Of a stretch of 64,000 nt of DNA, positions 35,710-47,299 are shown in pieces. The DNA is from Fistularia commersonii. Taxonomy: Eukaryota > Chordata > Actinopteri > Syngnathiformes > Fistulariidae. The position numbers and the translations under genes were made by a program. The notes beneath the pieces were generated by a model. That model ran no database searches, was not told the DNA's origin, and saw only the letters and a list, made by a program, of their open reading frames with translations. The stretch covers positions 4,382,001 through 4,446,000 of the forward strand of contig JBBMNZ010000015.1 of the NCBI GenBank assembly GCA_037954325.1. The letters are read 5' to 3'. Numbering within the stretch: the first letter of the stretch is position 1; every line of letters starts with the position of its first letter.

Positions 35710-36372
35710 GTATGTCTGTCTGTGTGTGTGTGTGTGTTTCAGAGGCTGATGGTGGGGGGATGTAGGTGGCTACTACAACTGAAAGCAAGAGGAAAAAAAA
35801 AGTGGTGTGACAATGATTGATGTCTGAGCGCTCTCCCTGATTCGCTGATTAAACCCATCAATCTATATGCAGAAAAGGTGTCTGATGCAAACAGGCCCAA
35901 TCAGGCAGGACAAAATGGTTTTGTCAGGAAGTTATGGAAATAAAAGCCTGCCTTTCGCAATTGGTAAGGCTGAGAGAATGTGGCGGGCAGGCGACAATCT
36001 GATGCTGTGATGCTCCAAATTAGGAGATTACATGCTTTGTGCTCCCCTCTGTTTGGTATTGCTCTAATACCCAAATTGGTCTGCAATTCATTCTTTTCTT
36101 CACTTAGCGGTCAAAGCCCAGTGGTGGGGTATGCTACACTGCACAGCTATACTATTGGAACAGCAGCACAGTGTGAAAGGGTGGAATGAAAATAGTATAA
36201 CATTGGCCTATACAAGCAGACATCATGGAAAATTAGGTGAACACCAACAGTTGAGAAAACATATACAACAACATGCATGAAAGCAGCCACCCAAATTGAA
36301 CATTATCTGCATATGTTTGAGTGCTGCCCTGCAAACTTGGTGAACCTGGCACATTTCAGGTATCAGCATCCT

Positions 36373-36374
<2 letters not shown>
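35710..36374. other. Short (TG)n then candidate regulatory block
   Basis: A (TG) run lies at about 35716-35738. The block 35860-36110 (GGCCCAATCAGGCAGGACAA, CGCAATTGGTAAGGCTGAG, TACCCAAATTGGTCTGCAAT) is complex and repeat-free, resembling conserved noncoding DNA. Confidence 0.35.
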
Positions 36375-36448
<74 letters not shown>

Positions 36449-36465
36449 TTATTTATTTATTTATT
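36375..36465 (+). repeat. (AT)n-(TTTA)n microsatellite
   Basis: About 35 AT units followed by five to six TTTA units. Confidence 0.98.
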
Positions 36466-36731
36466 AACTTATCAGGGCAAATATCAGAGAATACATAAAA
36501 AGACCAGAGCAATGATAATGCTTAAATGCAGACAGGAATGATCAAAGGTGAATTGCACAAAATGGCTAGTGTATGAAATAACTCATTTGTTGTAATGGAG
36601 AAAATAAAACAACATCATACCGAATTTATTCTGGTTGAAAACAAAGAAAATGCACATCAAAATAACGGTATGGTGATACCAACTGTGCCAAGGGCTCATA
36701 CTAACACACACTGAAAATTGGAAACATAGTT

Positions 36732-36733
<2 letters not shown>
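36466..36733. other. Unique DNA
   Basis: Short unique interval between two AT arrays. Confidence 0.5.
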
Positions 36734-36779
<46 letters not shown>

Positions 36780-36784
36780 TAAAA
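36734..36784 (+). repeat. (AT)n microsatellite
   Basis: About 18 AT units, then ACATATATA. Confidence 0.97.
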
Positions 36785-37059
36785 CTATAATATCTACCTC
36801 TCATTATCTAGCTTGTGCTGTCAAAGCACGCTTTCACTATATTCAAACAGTATCTCAAAATATATCCAAAGGTTTAATTACATTTCCATGTGGAATTTTG
36901 CCATGCTACTGTCATGTATATCCAAATCTTGTCCCCCAGGTATGATGGTGTTAAGTGGTTGTGGGGAATTTAGCCTTTTTACATTTGATTGTGTTGTAAA
37001 ATCCAGACTTTCCATATTTTCCTTCTCTTAGTATCTAGCTTTTGTACAATATTGCTTTA
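36785..37059. other. Unique DNA
   Basis: Nothing recognised left of the hAT target site. Confidence 0.5.
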
Positions 37060-37067
37060 ACGTGTTC

Positions 37068-38267
37068 CAGTGACGTGCGGTGGGGTTCAATGCTGGTGAG
37101 GCACTGACGTCATCACAGTCAGATTTACAAACATATTAACCCTACAGAGTAACTTTTTCACCATTATATTGGCAGCAGTTGACATGTTTCGTTTAAAATA
37201 TCATATCAGCATTTTTTGCATATACAAACGGTAGCATATAACAAAGCACATGTAAAAAAACGTTATTATCTCTTACCTTTACTTATGAAGTCCATGCGCC
37301 GCTTCTGCTCAAGCTTCGATGACTTCCTTGTGGAAGTCTTCCGTTTCCTTCTTGAGTTTTAAAAGTCTCTCTGTCTCAATGGAAATCACTGCCAGTGAAG
37401 ACAGTCGTCCGTGATCGGTCATGTTCCAACTGTATGTTTTGAGTATTTTCGGTGCCGAGAATGAGCGCGCTGCCGATGCTGTTGTAGCCGGAACGGTGAC
37501 CACCGGCAGGAGCAACTTTGTCGCCTCAGGAATAGTTTGAATGAAATCCTACTGGGCCAAAAAGTTGAGAAGCTGTCCAGGAGATTCACGTTCATCTCTC
37601 ACCGTTTGTGAGCTATACAGCCCGATGAAATCGGCAAGAAATAACTGGATGGCTGCACTGGACTTGCTAGCTGTTTACTGTAGCTTGTTATTGCTACCTT
37701 CATTATTCAGTAGCCGAGTAGTAAGAAGGATCCCTGGGATCAGCGGTGCCCCCTACCAGGAGGCACCGTCACTGCATGCCTCACTTAGTGTCTCTTTGCA
37801 GTCGTTTTATGATTACAAGAAACACGTTACAGTTGTTGACGATAAACATTAGACACATCAGCTTAGCTATGGAAATTTAGTTCATAAATTAAAATTGTTT
37901 TTTTAATACTGACATCCACAGAGACAGCAATACGGTCTAAGTGCATAGCATGCTAGCACAGCTAGCAGAGTTATTGCGCAATCCATAGTGGGCTCAGCTG
38001 GTTGCTGCGTCACCGCATGTCTCTTCTTCATATTTGAATGGTAAATGTAAATGTGAATTTTTTTTCAGTGATTTTGAAAAAAATCACTAAAAATGGTAAA
38101 GCTCCGTGGAAAATAACTTTATATTACAAATCACTGAATAAATATAACCAATTAATCTAGTTTTTCATTTTGCATTTTTTTCTTTCCATGATGACAGGTG
38201 AGTCTTGGCCTCCCCTGCCTCTACGAACACACGAACACATCAGTGACGTGCAGTCAGCACGTCACTG
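37068..38267 (-). mobile_element. hAT DNA transposon, internally deleted
   Basis: The 1.2-kb element begins CAGTGACGTGC (37068-37078) and ends GCACGTCACTG (38257-38267), an 11-bp perfect terminal inverted repeat. It is flanked by 8-bp words ACGTGTTC (37060-37067) and ATATGTTC (38268-38275), which agree at 6 of 8 positions. The two differences are the C and G of a CpG dinucleotide. An 8-bp target duplication and CAGTG ends are hAT hallmarks. It carries only the C-terminal end of a transposase on the minus strand (see the entry at 37309). Its right end is palindromic (38222-38278). Non-autonomous and old. Confidence 0.86.
37309..37515 (-). pseudogene. hAT transposase C-terminal dimerisation fragment
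   Basis: The minus-strand frame reads LPVVTVPATTASAARSFSAP, then KILKTYSWNMTDHGRLSSLA and VISIETERLLKL. The pattern P-x5-SAxRSFSxxKxxKTY followed by RLSxLAxxSIE is the hAT family C-terminal dimerisation segment. The rest of the transposase (BED finger, RNase H-like catalytic core) is absent, so the fragment cannot transpose DNA. It lies inside the hAT terminal repeats near the left end, as expected for a minus-strand gene's 3' end. Confidence 0.85.
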
Positions 38268-38275
38268 ATATGTTC

Positions 38276-38561
38276 GTAGGTTTTATTCTTAACCTGGAGG
38301 AGGGCATAGATAAATCGATTGACAATAAAAAATATGTATAAATAAGCATCTTATTTGATTTATCAAAACAACACAGGTTGATATGATGCACATACATTCA
38401 TAATTAGCTTGGTAAGTGTCCCGATGTTAGCTGCCAGAGAGACTCAAAGTAATCGAATTACATTATTGCAGAGACAAATATTTGCTTCTTGTTGTCATGG
38501 ATATTTTTTTTCAAAAACAGTTTCAAAACACCACATCATTATAAAAACAATTAATAGCATT
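38276..38561. other. Unique DNA
   Basis: Nothing recognised. Confidence 0.5.
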
Positions 38562-38895
38562 GTCGGCAGCACAGTGACTCAGCTGATAGCTGATTTGATT
38601 CTGACAGGGGGTCTGCATGACAGGGTTGACCACATGAAGACACTTGATCTCCCTATGTGACTTTACTCCAGGTTCTCTGGTTTTCTTCCACGATCCAAAA
38701 AAATTGCGGCAGATTTATCAGAGACTCTTGAAAGAGGGAGTTAATTGTTATTTGTCTGTATATGCAGCCCTGTGATCAATTGGCAACTGGCTGGGGGTGT
38801 ACCCCACATCTTGCCCAATGAGAGCTGAGATAGGATCCGGCCACCTGAGACACTGAGTACAGGATACGTTCTACAGATAATAGATGAATGAACAG
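38562..38895 (+). mobile_element. SINE-like repeat, copy 6
   Basis: Plus-strand copy with head CGGCAGCACAGTGACTCAGC, a B-box-like GATTTGATTCTGACAGG, CCAGGTTCTCTGGTTTTCTT, the GGCTGGGGGTGTACCCCACA block and the closing GAGCTGAGATAGGATCCGG. More diverged than copy 4. Confidence 0.82.
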
Positions 38896-39462
38896 ACAAG
38901 TCTAATTGCTTGGTCCACCATGGCCATGGCTTTGGTAGTTTAATTGGTCACTCAATGCCCAATATTTAGAGCTTTGCTCTTTGCTGTAAGTGTAAGTGAA
39001 TTCTAGGTGATAGGATAGTTTTCTCATTTGGTTACACAAGAAAAATGCACCATTTGTTTTTCTTTGATCTTTATCATCTCTTTCTCTAGAAAAACATTTA
39101 ATGTTGCACCACATCGATCAGCCTTTCACACCACCTGAGCAATCTGACCTGTCTGAAGCTCATTTGAATAAAAGTAGAATTGTGGTAAGAAGCCCATTTA
39201 TTGTCAGGGTAAATGCATTTCTTTCAAGAACAGAAAGGGGAAAAAACACCTCAGATGATCTCAAACAGTTAATTTCAGATAGATTTTGTTCTGTATGTAT
39301 TTATTTTTCAATGGAAGACTTTGTTTTTATGCCTTATTTTTCCTATTTTTTTCCTATATTGTTAACATCTTTTGAAAAGCCTGACCATTTCAATATATCA
39401 GCCTATCTAATAACAGTCATTCCTTTGTGGATACTTTCTGTCTCATCTCACTTTGCTGGTCC

Positions 39463-39463
<1 letters not shown>
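38896..39463. other. Unique DNA
   Basis: A long open frame starts at 39101 (+) but runs into the TG array. It has no domain. Confidence 0.45.
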
Positions 39464-39536
<73 letters not shown>

Positions 39537-39569
39537 GTGTGTTTGTATGTGTGTGTGTGTGTGTGTGTT
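39464..39569 (+). repeat. (TG)n microsatellite, interrupted
   Basis: Pure to about 39535, then TTAGTGTGTTTGTATG and more TG to 39569. Confidence 0.98.
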
Positions 39570-41989
39570 TGGTTGGGGGGGGTTGTCTTGGCCTCCATCT
39601 CTCCTTCACTTCCTCTCTTTGAGCGATGCTTTGCTCTTTCTCCCCCCTCCAGCCAATTGTGATCTGAATCACTTTAATTAAGTAACAAATTCTGTTGGCA
39701 TAGTAACAGCCCAACTAATTTATCATGGGAAATAGACTGTGAGACACACAGGTTGCTCAGCAACAGCCAGTAGTGTAGCTTTAGATTCATTACTGACACA
39801 TTGCACTGGATGCATATGTGTGGTGATAGTGTATTGTTGTCAAATCATATCATAGCAACAGGAGTTCTTTGGTTCTTGAAGATGTTTCAAGGAGAAAGTC
39901 TGATTGACCATGACCTTGATGGCAGAGAACTAAAGACATGTGTGATGTGAAGTGTTATTGGGTTTGGGTGGTATGAAGAAAAAGTCGGGGGGACCATGAT
40001 GGGTATGATGATGAGAGGGGTGAAGTCATATTTACATGAAGTTGTAGGAAACCCAAACTGTTAATAGAACTGTTGTGAAGTTTTTTTTATAAAGTAGCTT
40101 TCATTTTCAAAGATGGGAAAAAAAAATCTGCATAGTTTTCTGATGGTTCATGGACAATTGTCTGCTCATCCCAAGTTACCATTAATATTAAATACATCAC
40201 TCTCCTTGGACTACAGTTTTTTTTTCATAAATTTATTATTAATAATTTATTTCATATTTTATTTCTCCCTTTCAGACTATTTTTCACCACTATCTGATAT
40301 AAAAGCTTTCATGAACTGGCTATAGGTTGACTCCCTGCTGTGTTATAGCAATCACTGACAGAAAGGCAGCAAACAGTGACATTTAATCATTTGAAAATGT
40401 CACTGATTATTACTTTCAAAGTTGCTCGAAGAATACAGCTCTCAAGTAATAATCATAACAACTTTCAGACAAACACATGTTCATGTAGATTCTGTTCTCC
40501 GGGACATAAATGGTAAAAGGGCTCCATTTATGTAGCACTTTTGTACTCGAACAGTTCTTACAATTTTTCCACTCATATTCAGTGCCGCCCATCAGGAGAA
40601 TCTTGGTGTTCAGTGTCTTCCTGAAGGACACAGTGACTCACTGAAGCTCTGAAAGATTGACCTGCCCTAATTCTTAAGCAATAGACATTTACATTAGTGA
40701 TGCATACACACACACACACACAGACTCTATACACTATGCACACTATACACCCAAAATAGGGCTTTAGAACAACTACCTTTTTTTTCAGATTAGAAATAGG
40801 GTTGCCACGGACCAATTTAGATTAATGATGATTAATACCCATTCATTATTATGTTTCATTGTGTGGCTCAAAAAGACTCATGACAAAGGATGATGTTTTT
40901 TTCTTAAACTAAATAAGCATCTGGATAGCAAAATTAAAATAAAATGTAACAGCCACATTTTTCTTATTTTTTTTTCACTCTATCAAACAAATATTCATAT
41001 TAGTGTGGTCCCCTTTTAGCCAGCTGCTCAGACAGACCAACATGTTTACATAAGCTTGGGCCCTGATGTTCAGTGAGGTTTGTCAAAAGCTGGACATTTT
41101 GGTTTCTGAAGTACTTGTAGAGGAATTCTGGACTAATGTACGCTTTATGTCAGTCGATTGTGCAGTTTTGTTTTTTTTTGTACTCAAAATTAGCCAGTTG
41201 AGAGGCTGATAGGTTGTTTAGAGTCATCCATCTTAATGGAGTTGGGACTGTCACTGGAGAATGGAAAGCGTTGGAGCACCAATAAGGACCACTAAGAGGA
41301 ACTGTGGGACTTTAAGGCCTTGTGCACCGTGCATATCTGAAAATTGATTAAAATTTTGAATCAATTAATTAATAATTTTGATAACTCAAAATTCCCTGTA
41401 TTTGGAGTATTTAGATACCTGGGAGTGTGAAATTCAGGTAGCTGAGATAAACAAATGGTGTTTTAATATTCTAATAATTTCAGCCAAGTATGATGAATTA
41501 TCCTCGAAATTACAGCTCAGATATTACATGTAGTATGCAGTGTCTTCATGTTTAGGAGTAGAAAACTGTATACATGTAACATAGTATGGCACTTGTCTCA
41601 TTAGAGGGGGAAAAATATTTTTTCCCTTTAGCTATTATTTTCATCAATGTCATAAATATTCAGGTAATATTTCCAATAAGGTTCATTTAGGCTTTTTTAC
41701 ACTGATAATTATTGTTTCAATTTTACATAGCAAAGCAGAATATTTTAGTATCATCAAGGGGTAGTAGGTCTTCTAAGTGAAGCATTCGCTGTATATGCCC
41801 CTGTATTTGGCCTTTCACCATCCTGCCTGTGTATATGTGGGCCAAGTGTTATGGATCATTTGTTTTGTTGTGTTTCAACTGTGTAGGTGTTTGTGGAGTA
41901 CCGCACTCACAGTTTACTACATTCATTTGAAATCCAATTCCAAAGAGCCTAAATATTTTCCCATCGCCCTACTCCTGAAGTTAAGATAG
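39570..41989. other. Unique DNA with a short (CA)n
   Basis: A short CA tract lies at about 40706-40722. No gene or repeat family is recognised over 2.4 kb. Confidence 0.45.
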
Positions 41990-42340
41990 AAATTCAAGAG
42001 AGAAAAGTAAAGCAATGACTAGATTCTAATTCACAACTGCTTGCTTTTTTATGACAATTTTCAGAGTGAGGGGCCATTTCTATTTGCAAGAAAGATGCTT
42101 GCTGTAATGCATATTCCTGAAATGTTGTCTCTCTCCAGTGCACAGTCCTATCATGAACCCTAGCGGACCTAACGGATGGCACACTCACCAGACTATGTGG
42201 GTACATGATGAAAGTTATTCATCAGATTTGAATTATTCTAATCAATATGCTGTCAGGATAACTGCTTTGGCTGTTACTAAGATGCCTTCCGTCAAGCACC
42301 GTTTGGTTGCAGCTTGGCACTGCCTGTGAAATTTACACTT
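41990..42340. other. Block open on both strands; exon or regulatory candidate
   Basis: Plus strand: acceptor-like TTGTCTCTCTCCAG at 42125-42138, then a frame starting HSPIMNPSGPNGWHTHQTMW and open to 42329, with no strong donor. Minus strand: a 70-codon frame at 41994-42206. Complex words with CpGs (AACCCTAGCGGACCTAACGG) suggest constraint, but no family is recognised, so coding status is open. Confidence 0.2.
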
Positions 42341-43044
42341 TCCATAAGTACTCGTAAAACCTTCAAAGCATGACTGAGCGGCGAGAGTCACCCCCGCCTC
42401 AACTCCACCCCCGCCCAGACACTCTTGTCAAGATGACAGCTGCACACAACAAAGTTACTCATAGACAAAATCATGTACAGGAGGTCTTGCGATAGTAGAA
42501 AACCAGCTCACAAACAACATAATTTCTCTTTTTACAACTCACAACGATACTTACGGAAGAGAGGGACAGACATCTGTATCACCAAAAGACTCAAGTTTGT
42601 TCCCCATACAGCCTTTGCTCGCGGCAGCTGAGAACATCTACTCTGCTGGCTAACAGAAGATGCACTGAATCCCGACTGGGAAGAATGATAAAAGATAAAA
42701 TCACATTAAGTTAACCCACAAAGAACATTTTTTCAACCGTGAATAGTTGGACCTTAGGAATCAGCAGACACAAGGGAATTAAAAGAAAAATAAAATTTTT
42801 ACATTAGTGTGGTGTTTCTCATGTAATTAGTGCATTACGTGAGAGGTACTGCACTGATTAAAATGTTTCTTAAATTATTATTATTATGAATTACAAAAGT
42901 GGATTCCAATTTATTAAAATGCATTTATTGACTTAAGCATGCATACATCAGGCACATAATTAAAAGAGCAACTCTTAGCTTTTGAATAAATATGTGAATT
43001 TATAGTAAAATAGATTTGACCAATGAGAAGATAAGCTTCCATGT
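42341..43044. other. Unique DNA
   Basis: A C-rich patch at about 42388-42420. Otherwise nothing recognised. Confidence 0.45.
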
Positions 43045-43275
43045 CCCTGATGAGGTTGGTGGTGGTGTTGCTCAGCTGGGGAAAAAGATCAAGTTGTCTT
43101 GGAAATGCAAGTTCCTGGTTTGATTCCCGAAATCCCCCTATACTGTTGAGCAAGACACTGAACCTCTCACTGCAACCCGGGTGTTGCTCAGCAGTTGCCT
43201 ACTGCTCATGGTTAATCCATGATTCATGAGTTAAATGCAGAGGTCAAATTTCGCTGCTGTTCTTTTATATGTGTA
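43045..43275 (+). mobile_element. Dispersed repeat, family 2
   Basis: Contains a B-box-like CTGGTTTGATTCCCG, then TTGAGCAAGACACTGAACC, CACTGCAACCCGGGTGTTGC, CTACTGCTCATGGTTAATCC and the closing TTAAATGCAGAGGTCAAATT. This is the plus-strand form of the family seen at 9.05 kb and is widespread in fishes. Confidence 0.78.
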
Positions 43276-45624
43276 ACTGAATGCCCAAATTAAAAATGAT
43301 TTCTTCTTCTATATAACTACAGAAAAAAGCAAATCTTCTGCAAAGGTGAAGAGGTACATTTAGATTGGAGTTGATTGAAAGCCTGTCATGATCTTCAAAA
43401 GGGAAGGTTATGAAGAAGTATGAAATACGGTATGTGTAAGAGGACAGAATGATGGTAGTTTTATATTGATAAATGTAATTCAGGGGCATTGCAATTTCAT
43501 ATTCAGGTTACTAAACCTTAACCAGATTTTCTACTGTTCCTTTACATTTATTTATTCATTCATCCGTCCATCCACTGAATTAGGTCTTTCATGTGACCCC
43601 CAAATACAACATGAACCCTAATAGTTTGATGAATGACTTCTTTGGAACTTGTTACTCATTGATCACATCTAACTGAAGGCATTCGTGAGGGATAAAGGCT
43701 CACAAGTACAAATATGGCAGCATTGCTCTCAGAACAAAGCTGTCATAAAGTCACAGAAGTCAGAGATGTAGCTCTGAAGATCCAGAAGCTTATGAGAGGG
43801 CCTGATAAGCAAACATCAGTTTTGTCACATTTCCTCATGTATAGCATGAATGAAAATGAGTAAAATTGGGGGAAAAAAACATTTATTCTATTAAAAAGGA
43901 AATGATTAGACAGTCAGATAAGCAAGGATGCTTCCTACCAAATTGTTGGATATAACTCCCTGCCCTATCCCATCGACCTGCTTCCCAGGTTCCCCCGCTG
44001 CATCGGTGAATTAACATTGTCACTCTGATGCATCCACTTATTCTTGATGAGCTTTGGAATAAATATTCAAAAGGGGCTTTGTGTCAGTGAAAGAAGGGAG
44101 AAAAAAAGGCAATCAGGGGTAGCTGCGGTCCCTGGCTGGACTATAAATCTTTGTCTGTTTCAATCGCCTTCGTGGCCGAAACGGTGTAAAATTCGAATGG
44201 GGATGTCATCAATTTCTGTTACCTCCTCTGTTCCTTTCTGTGCCGGTTGGCAGGCGGCTGTGATGGATTGATTTTGTCAGTTGCGCTCAGTTCACAGTGT
44301 GTTAACATGGAAGGGCAGAGTTGGGTTATGGAGAGAGGGTTATAAGTGGCTGCATTGTAACTGGACTTTTCTTCCTCTCTTTCTTCTTGTGAAGGTCTCC
44401 CTCTCTCTTGCTGTCTCTAATCCCTGTCACTGTGACTTATACTCAATATAGTCCGTTGCCCATTCATCACACTTGATTACCTTCCACATCTGCATCCACT
44501 TTATCTCTGTATCCGTCCACCTATCCCTTCTTATCTTTGCCTACCTCTACCTATCTCAACAAACCATCTGTACCTCCATCCAAAATCCTGTCAGGAGGTT
44601 TCTTTCCACTGTACTCTCTTCTCTTTCCCAATTACATATTTATTTCCCAGCCTATCCCAGAAGCTATAATAAACCGTATGGGTTGTGAGAGTTTGGATCA
44701 AAACTTCCTGCGGGGCTGCAATACAGATGTGAAATCAAGATGGGTTTTCAAATAAAGAAAAATAATTTTAGCCATATTGAGCCAACTGATAATAGATTTT
44801 TAGAGCAAATTGAATCTATTATCCTTTTAGAGAGAACCCGTATTTACTTGTTTGTGAAAGAATTGAGGTATCCGCAAGTCTGCTTCAGTTTTGCCCCCCC
44901 ATAATTCAGATATTGGAAATGGGAGGTGACATTTTGGGAAGATTTGTGAAATAATTGCTCTACTCTTGTTGGGATTATCTACAACAAGGAACATATTTTT
45001 GATCTGAGGTTGCTGATCAAATCAGCATGTGAAAGGATTTATTAGACCATGTGACCAGTTAATAGTTCAGGGATAGTATCACTCTTCAAAGTTTAACATA
45101 CAAGGAGGCAGGGCCAATGTTTTAGGCACCAATAGCTCAATGTCACGTTCAAGATGATCTGGCAGTCGATACATTTGGAAAGCTTAGGAACCAGGTGGGA
45201 CCTAAGTTCTAAGAACCATTTAGCTCCTACCCCGAGGCAGGGTCTTTTTACAGTTACAAAGGAACCGTGTCATTGTAGGAGCTCATAAGCCAAATCCATT
45301 ACCAGATACTTCTAGCGGAAGTATCTGATAATGGGTGAAGGTAAAGGTTCCCCTGAAGGAGGGCAGTTCCGAGACCAAAATTCAACCTGGATTACTTTTA
45401 AAACTGTTCTGTCCAGGAGCAGCTTATCATCATTCCACAATATCATATAATGATCATAAATATAAATCAAAGAAGTGATAAATATCTGTTTTTAACAACA
45501 TTGACAATATATCTGCTCACATTTGTGGAGCATGATTCAATACTTTGACTTGAATTTTTAGGTTCTGGAAAAAGATTTCTGGAGATATTTCCAATATATT
45601 TCCATTAACCTGTGTTTGAGAACA
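43276..45624. other. Unique DNA; one candidate regulatory block and one hairpin
   Basis: 43990-44280 is complex and CpG-bearing (TTCGTGGCCGAAACGGTG, GCCGGTTGGCAGGCGG). A perfect 10-bp inverted repeat with a 5-nt loop lies at 45303-45327. No gene is recognised. Confidence 0.35.
45303..45327. repeat. Short hairpin-forming inverted repeat
   Basis: Arms CAGATACTTC and GAAGTATCTG with loop TAGCG. The match extends about 7 bp further outward with one mismatch. It could be the centre of a decayed MITE. Confidence 0.7.
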
Positions 45625-45712
45625 GCCATTGTGGCCAGGAGGACGACACTGAACCCCTAACTGCTCCCCAGGCACCCCTCACTGGTTCCTCACGGCTCAT
45701 GTTTCTTCCATG
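45625..45712 (+). mobile_element. Dispersed repeat, family 2 fragment
   Basis: GACGACACTGAACCCCTAAC, TGCTCCCCAGGCACC and CTGGTTCCTCACGGCTCATG match the middle of the family at 43.1 kb. The ends are missing. Confidence 0.6.
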
Positions 45713-47263
45713 ATTGTGAGAAAATTGTGTTTTTTATAGCCATAACTGGCAGTTCTTCCTTATTCATAATGAGTAACAGATCCAGAATGGTTTTATCATA
45801 AATTGTCATGATGTGATTCAATACCCAATTTCAGCACATCAAGCCACAGAGTTGTCTACAAAGTCTTATTGATTGACAGCACATGTATGGGACTAAGGAA
45901 CAGGCATACGAAAGGTATTATGCTGAAGGTATTGGTTACCAGGTGAGCTGGCAGTTGAAGCAATCAACTGAGGAGCGGCGCAGACGAAACAGGTTGCCGG
46001 GGTCAGGCAAGGTCAGAGACAAGAGATCGGGCAGAGGAAATGCTGGAAAGTCTCACATAACAAGGGTCAACACTGCCAATTTCAGAGATGACAAACAGTC
46101 CGCTGGGCAAGTGTGAGACTAGTGTATTCATAATGGGTTTGATTGCTAGTGATGAGGCTCAGGTGAGTGTAGTCATGTGAGGGAGACCAGGAGTGTGGAA
46201 TCGTCCAAATACCGAGTCCAGGTTAGGGAATCTTCAGATAGTGACAACAATTTTGTTCAAAAAGTATTCCATCTGTATTTAATAGAGTAGCATCTTTTTA
46301 GCCCAAGACAATACCTTCTAATACCCACTGCATTTTAAACATGTCATCATCTACACATAATTTAATGTCAGACTTGTTTGAAGTAGCAATTTTAAACAAT
46401 TTTGAGATCAGATACCTGTCACAGAGTATACAATCCAGTGAAAAGAGGCTAAGAAAGGCCTGCTTTTTGATAAATGGTTGATAAATGATTGTAATAACAT
46501 TATGTTGGATGTGTCATCCAGCTGAATACCATACTCTACATATACAATTGCAATTCTCATTGTAATCCTTCATGACAACACTTGGATCACGAGCTGCTGT
46601 TTGAGGATGCGTGGGTAACAACCATCATACAAGCAATGTTGTGTGTCTCATATTTCCCTTGCTCCCTGCACCTCGGCAAAACGATGAAATTTTAAAGACA
46701 AAAGAAAATAAAATAACTGCACTTTTAATTTCAACTTTTTTCAGAGAACCTCTGTGAGTCTCTTATGCTACAATATCAATCTTTCCTCATCAGCAAAACA
46801 CAGAAAGACATTTCCCCTCCTCTCTATTTCTTCTCTGTTTTTGAATATGTGTTTCTGTTTATTATTAGCTGACTCTGTGCTTCATCATCCTGTGAAAATT
46901 CATATCTGCTAAACATAAGGGGGAGAAACAGTGGGGAATCAATCTTTTGTGCTTGGGCAGATAAACACAAAACACAATCAGAGGGAGAAAGAAAGACAGA
47001 TGAAGAAGGAGAAGGAGGAGAAGAGGGCCTCATCCCCTCATCCCAACTGTGATGAATAGCGGGAGTAAAAGTGTTGGGACAGTATTATGTAAATTAAGAA
47101 GGCATTCTAGCATAGTCTTGATGATTATGGCAAGATGTGAATGATGTATGTGGGTCCCTAGGCACTCTGCCAGGCCCTTGTTATTCTTTTTCCTTCCATC
47201 CACCCCTGGAGTGAATCTGTGTGACCCCCCCTGGATGCTACCAACAACCCACCCATGCATCCA
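45713..47263. other. Unique DNA, one purine-rich block
   Basis: 45930-46210 is unusually G/A-rich on the plus strand with several GGTCAG-type words. It could be mobile-element-derived but was not classified. No gene. Confidence 0.35.
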
Positions 47264-47299
47264 CCCCCCCCCCCAAAAAAAAAAAAAAAAAAAAAAAAA
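47264..47299 (+). repeat. C11-A25 homopolymer junction
   Basis: Eleven Cs directly followed by twenty-five As. Neighbouring A-rich sequence (to about 47330) could be the remains of a poly(A) tail. Confidence 0.95.

Noticed and set aside
39101..39622. 173-codon open frame on the plus strand
   Set aside because: A third of it is a (TG)n translation (CVCVCV), and the remainder has no family features.
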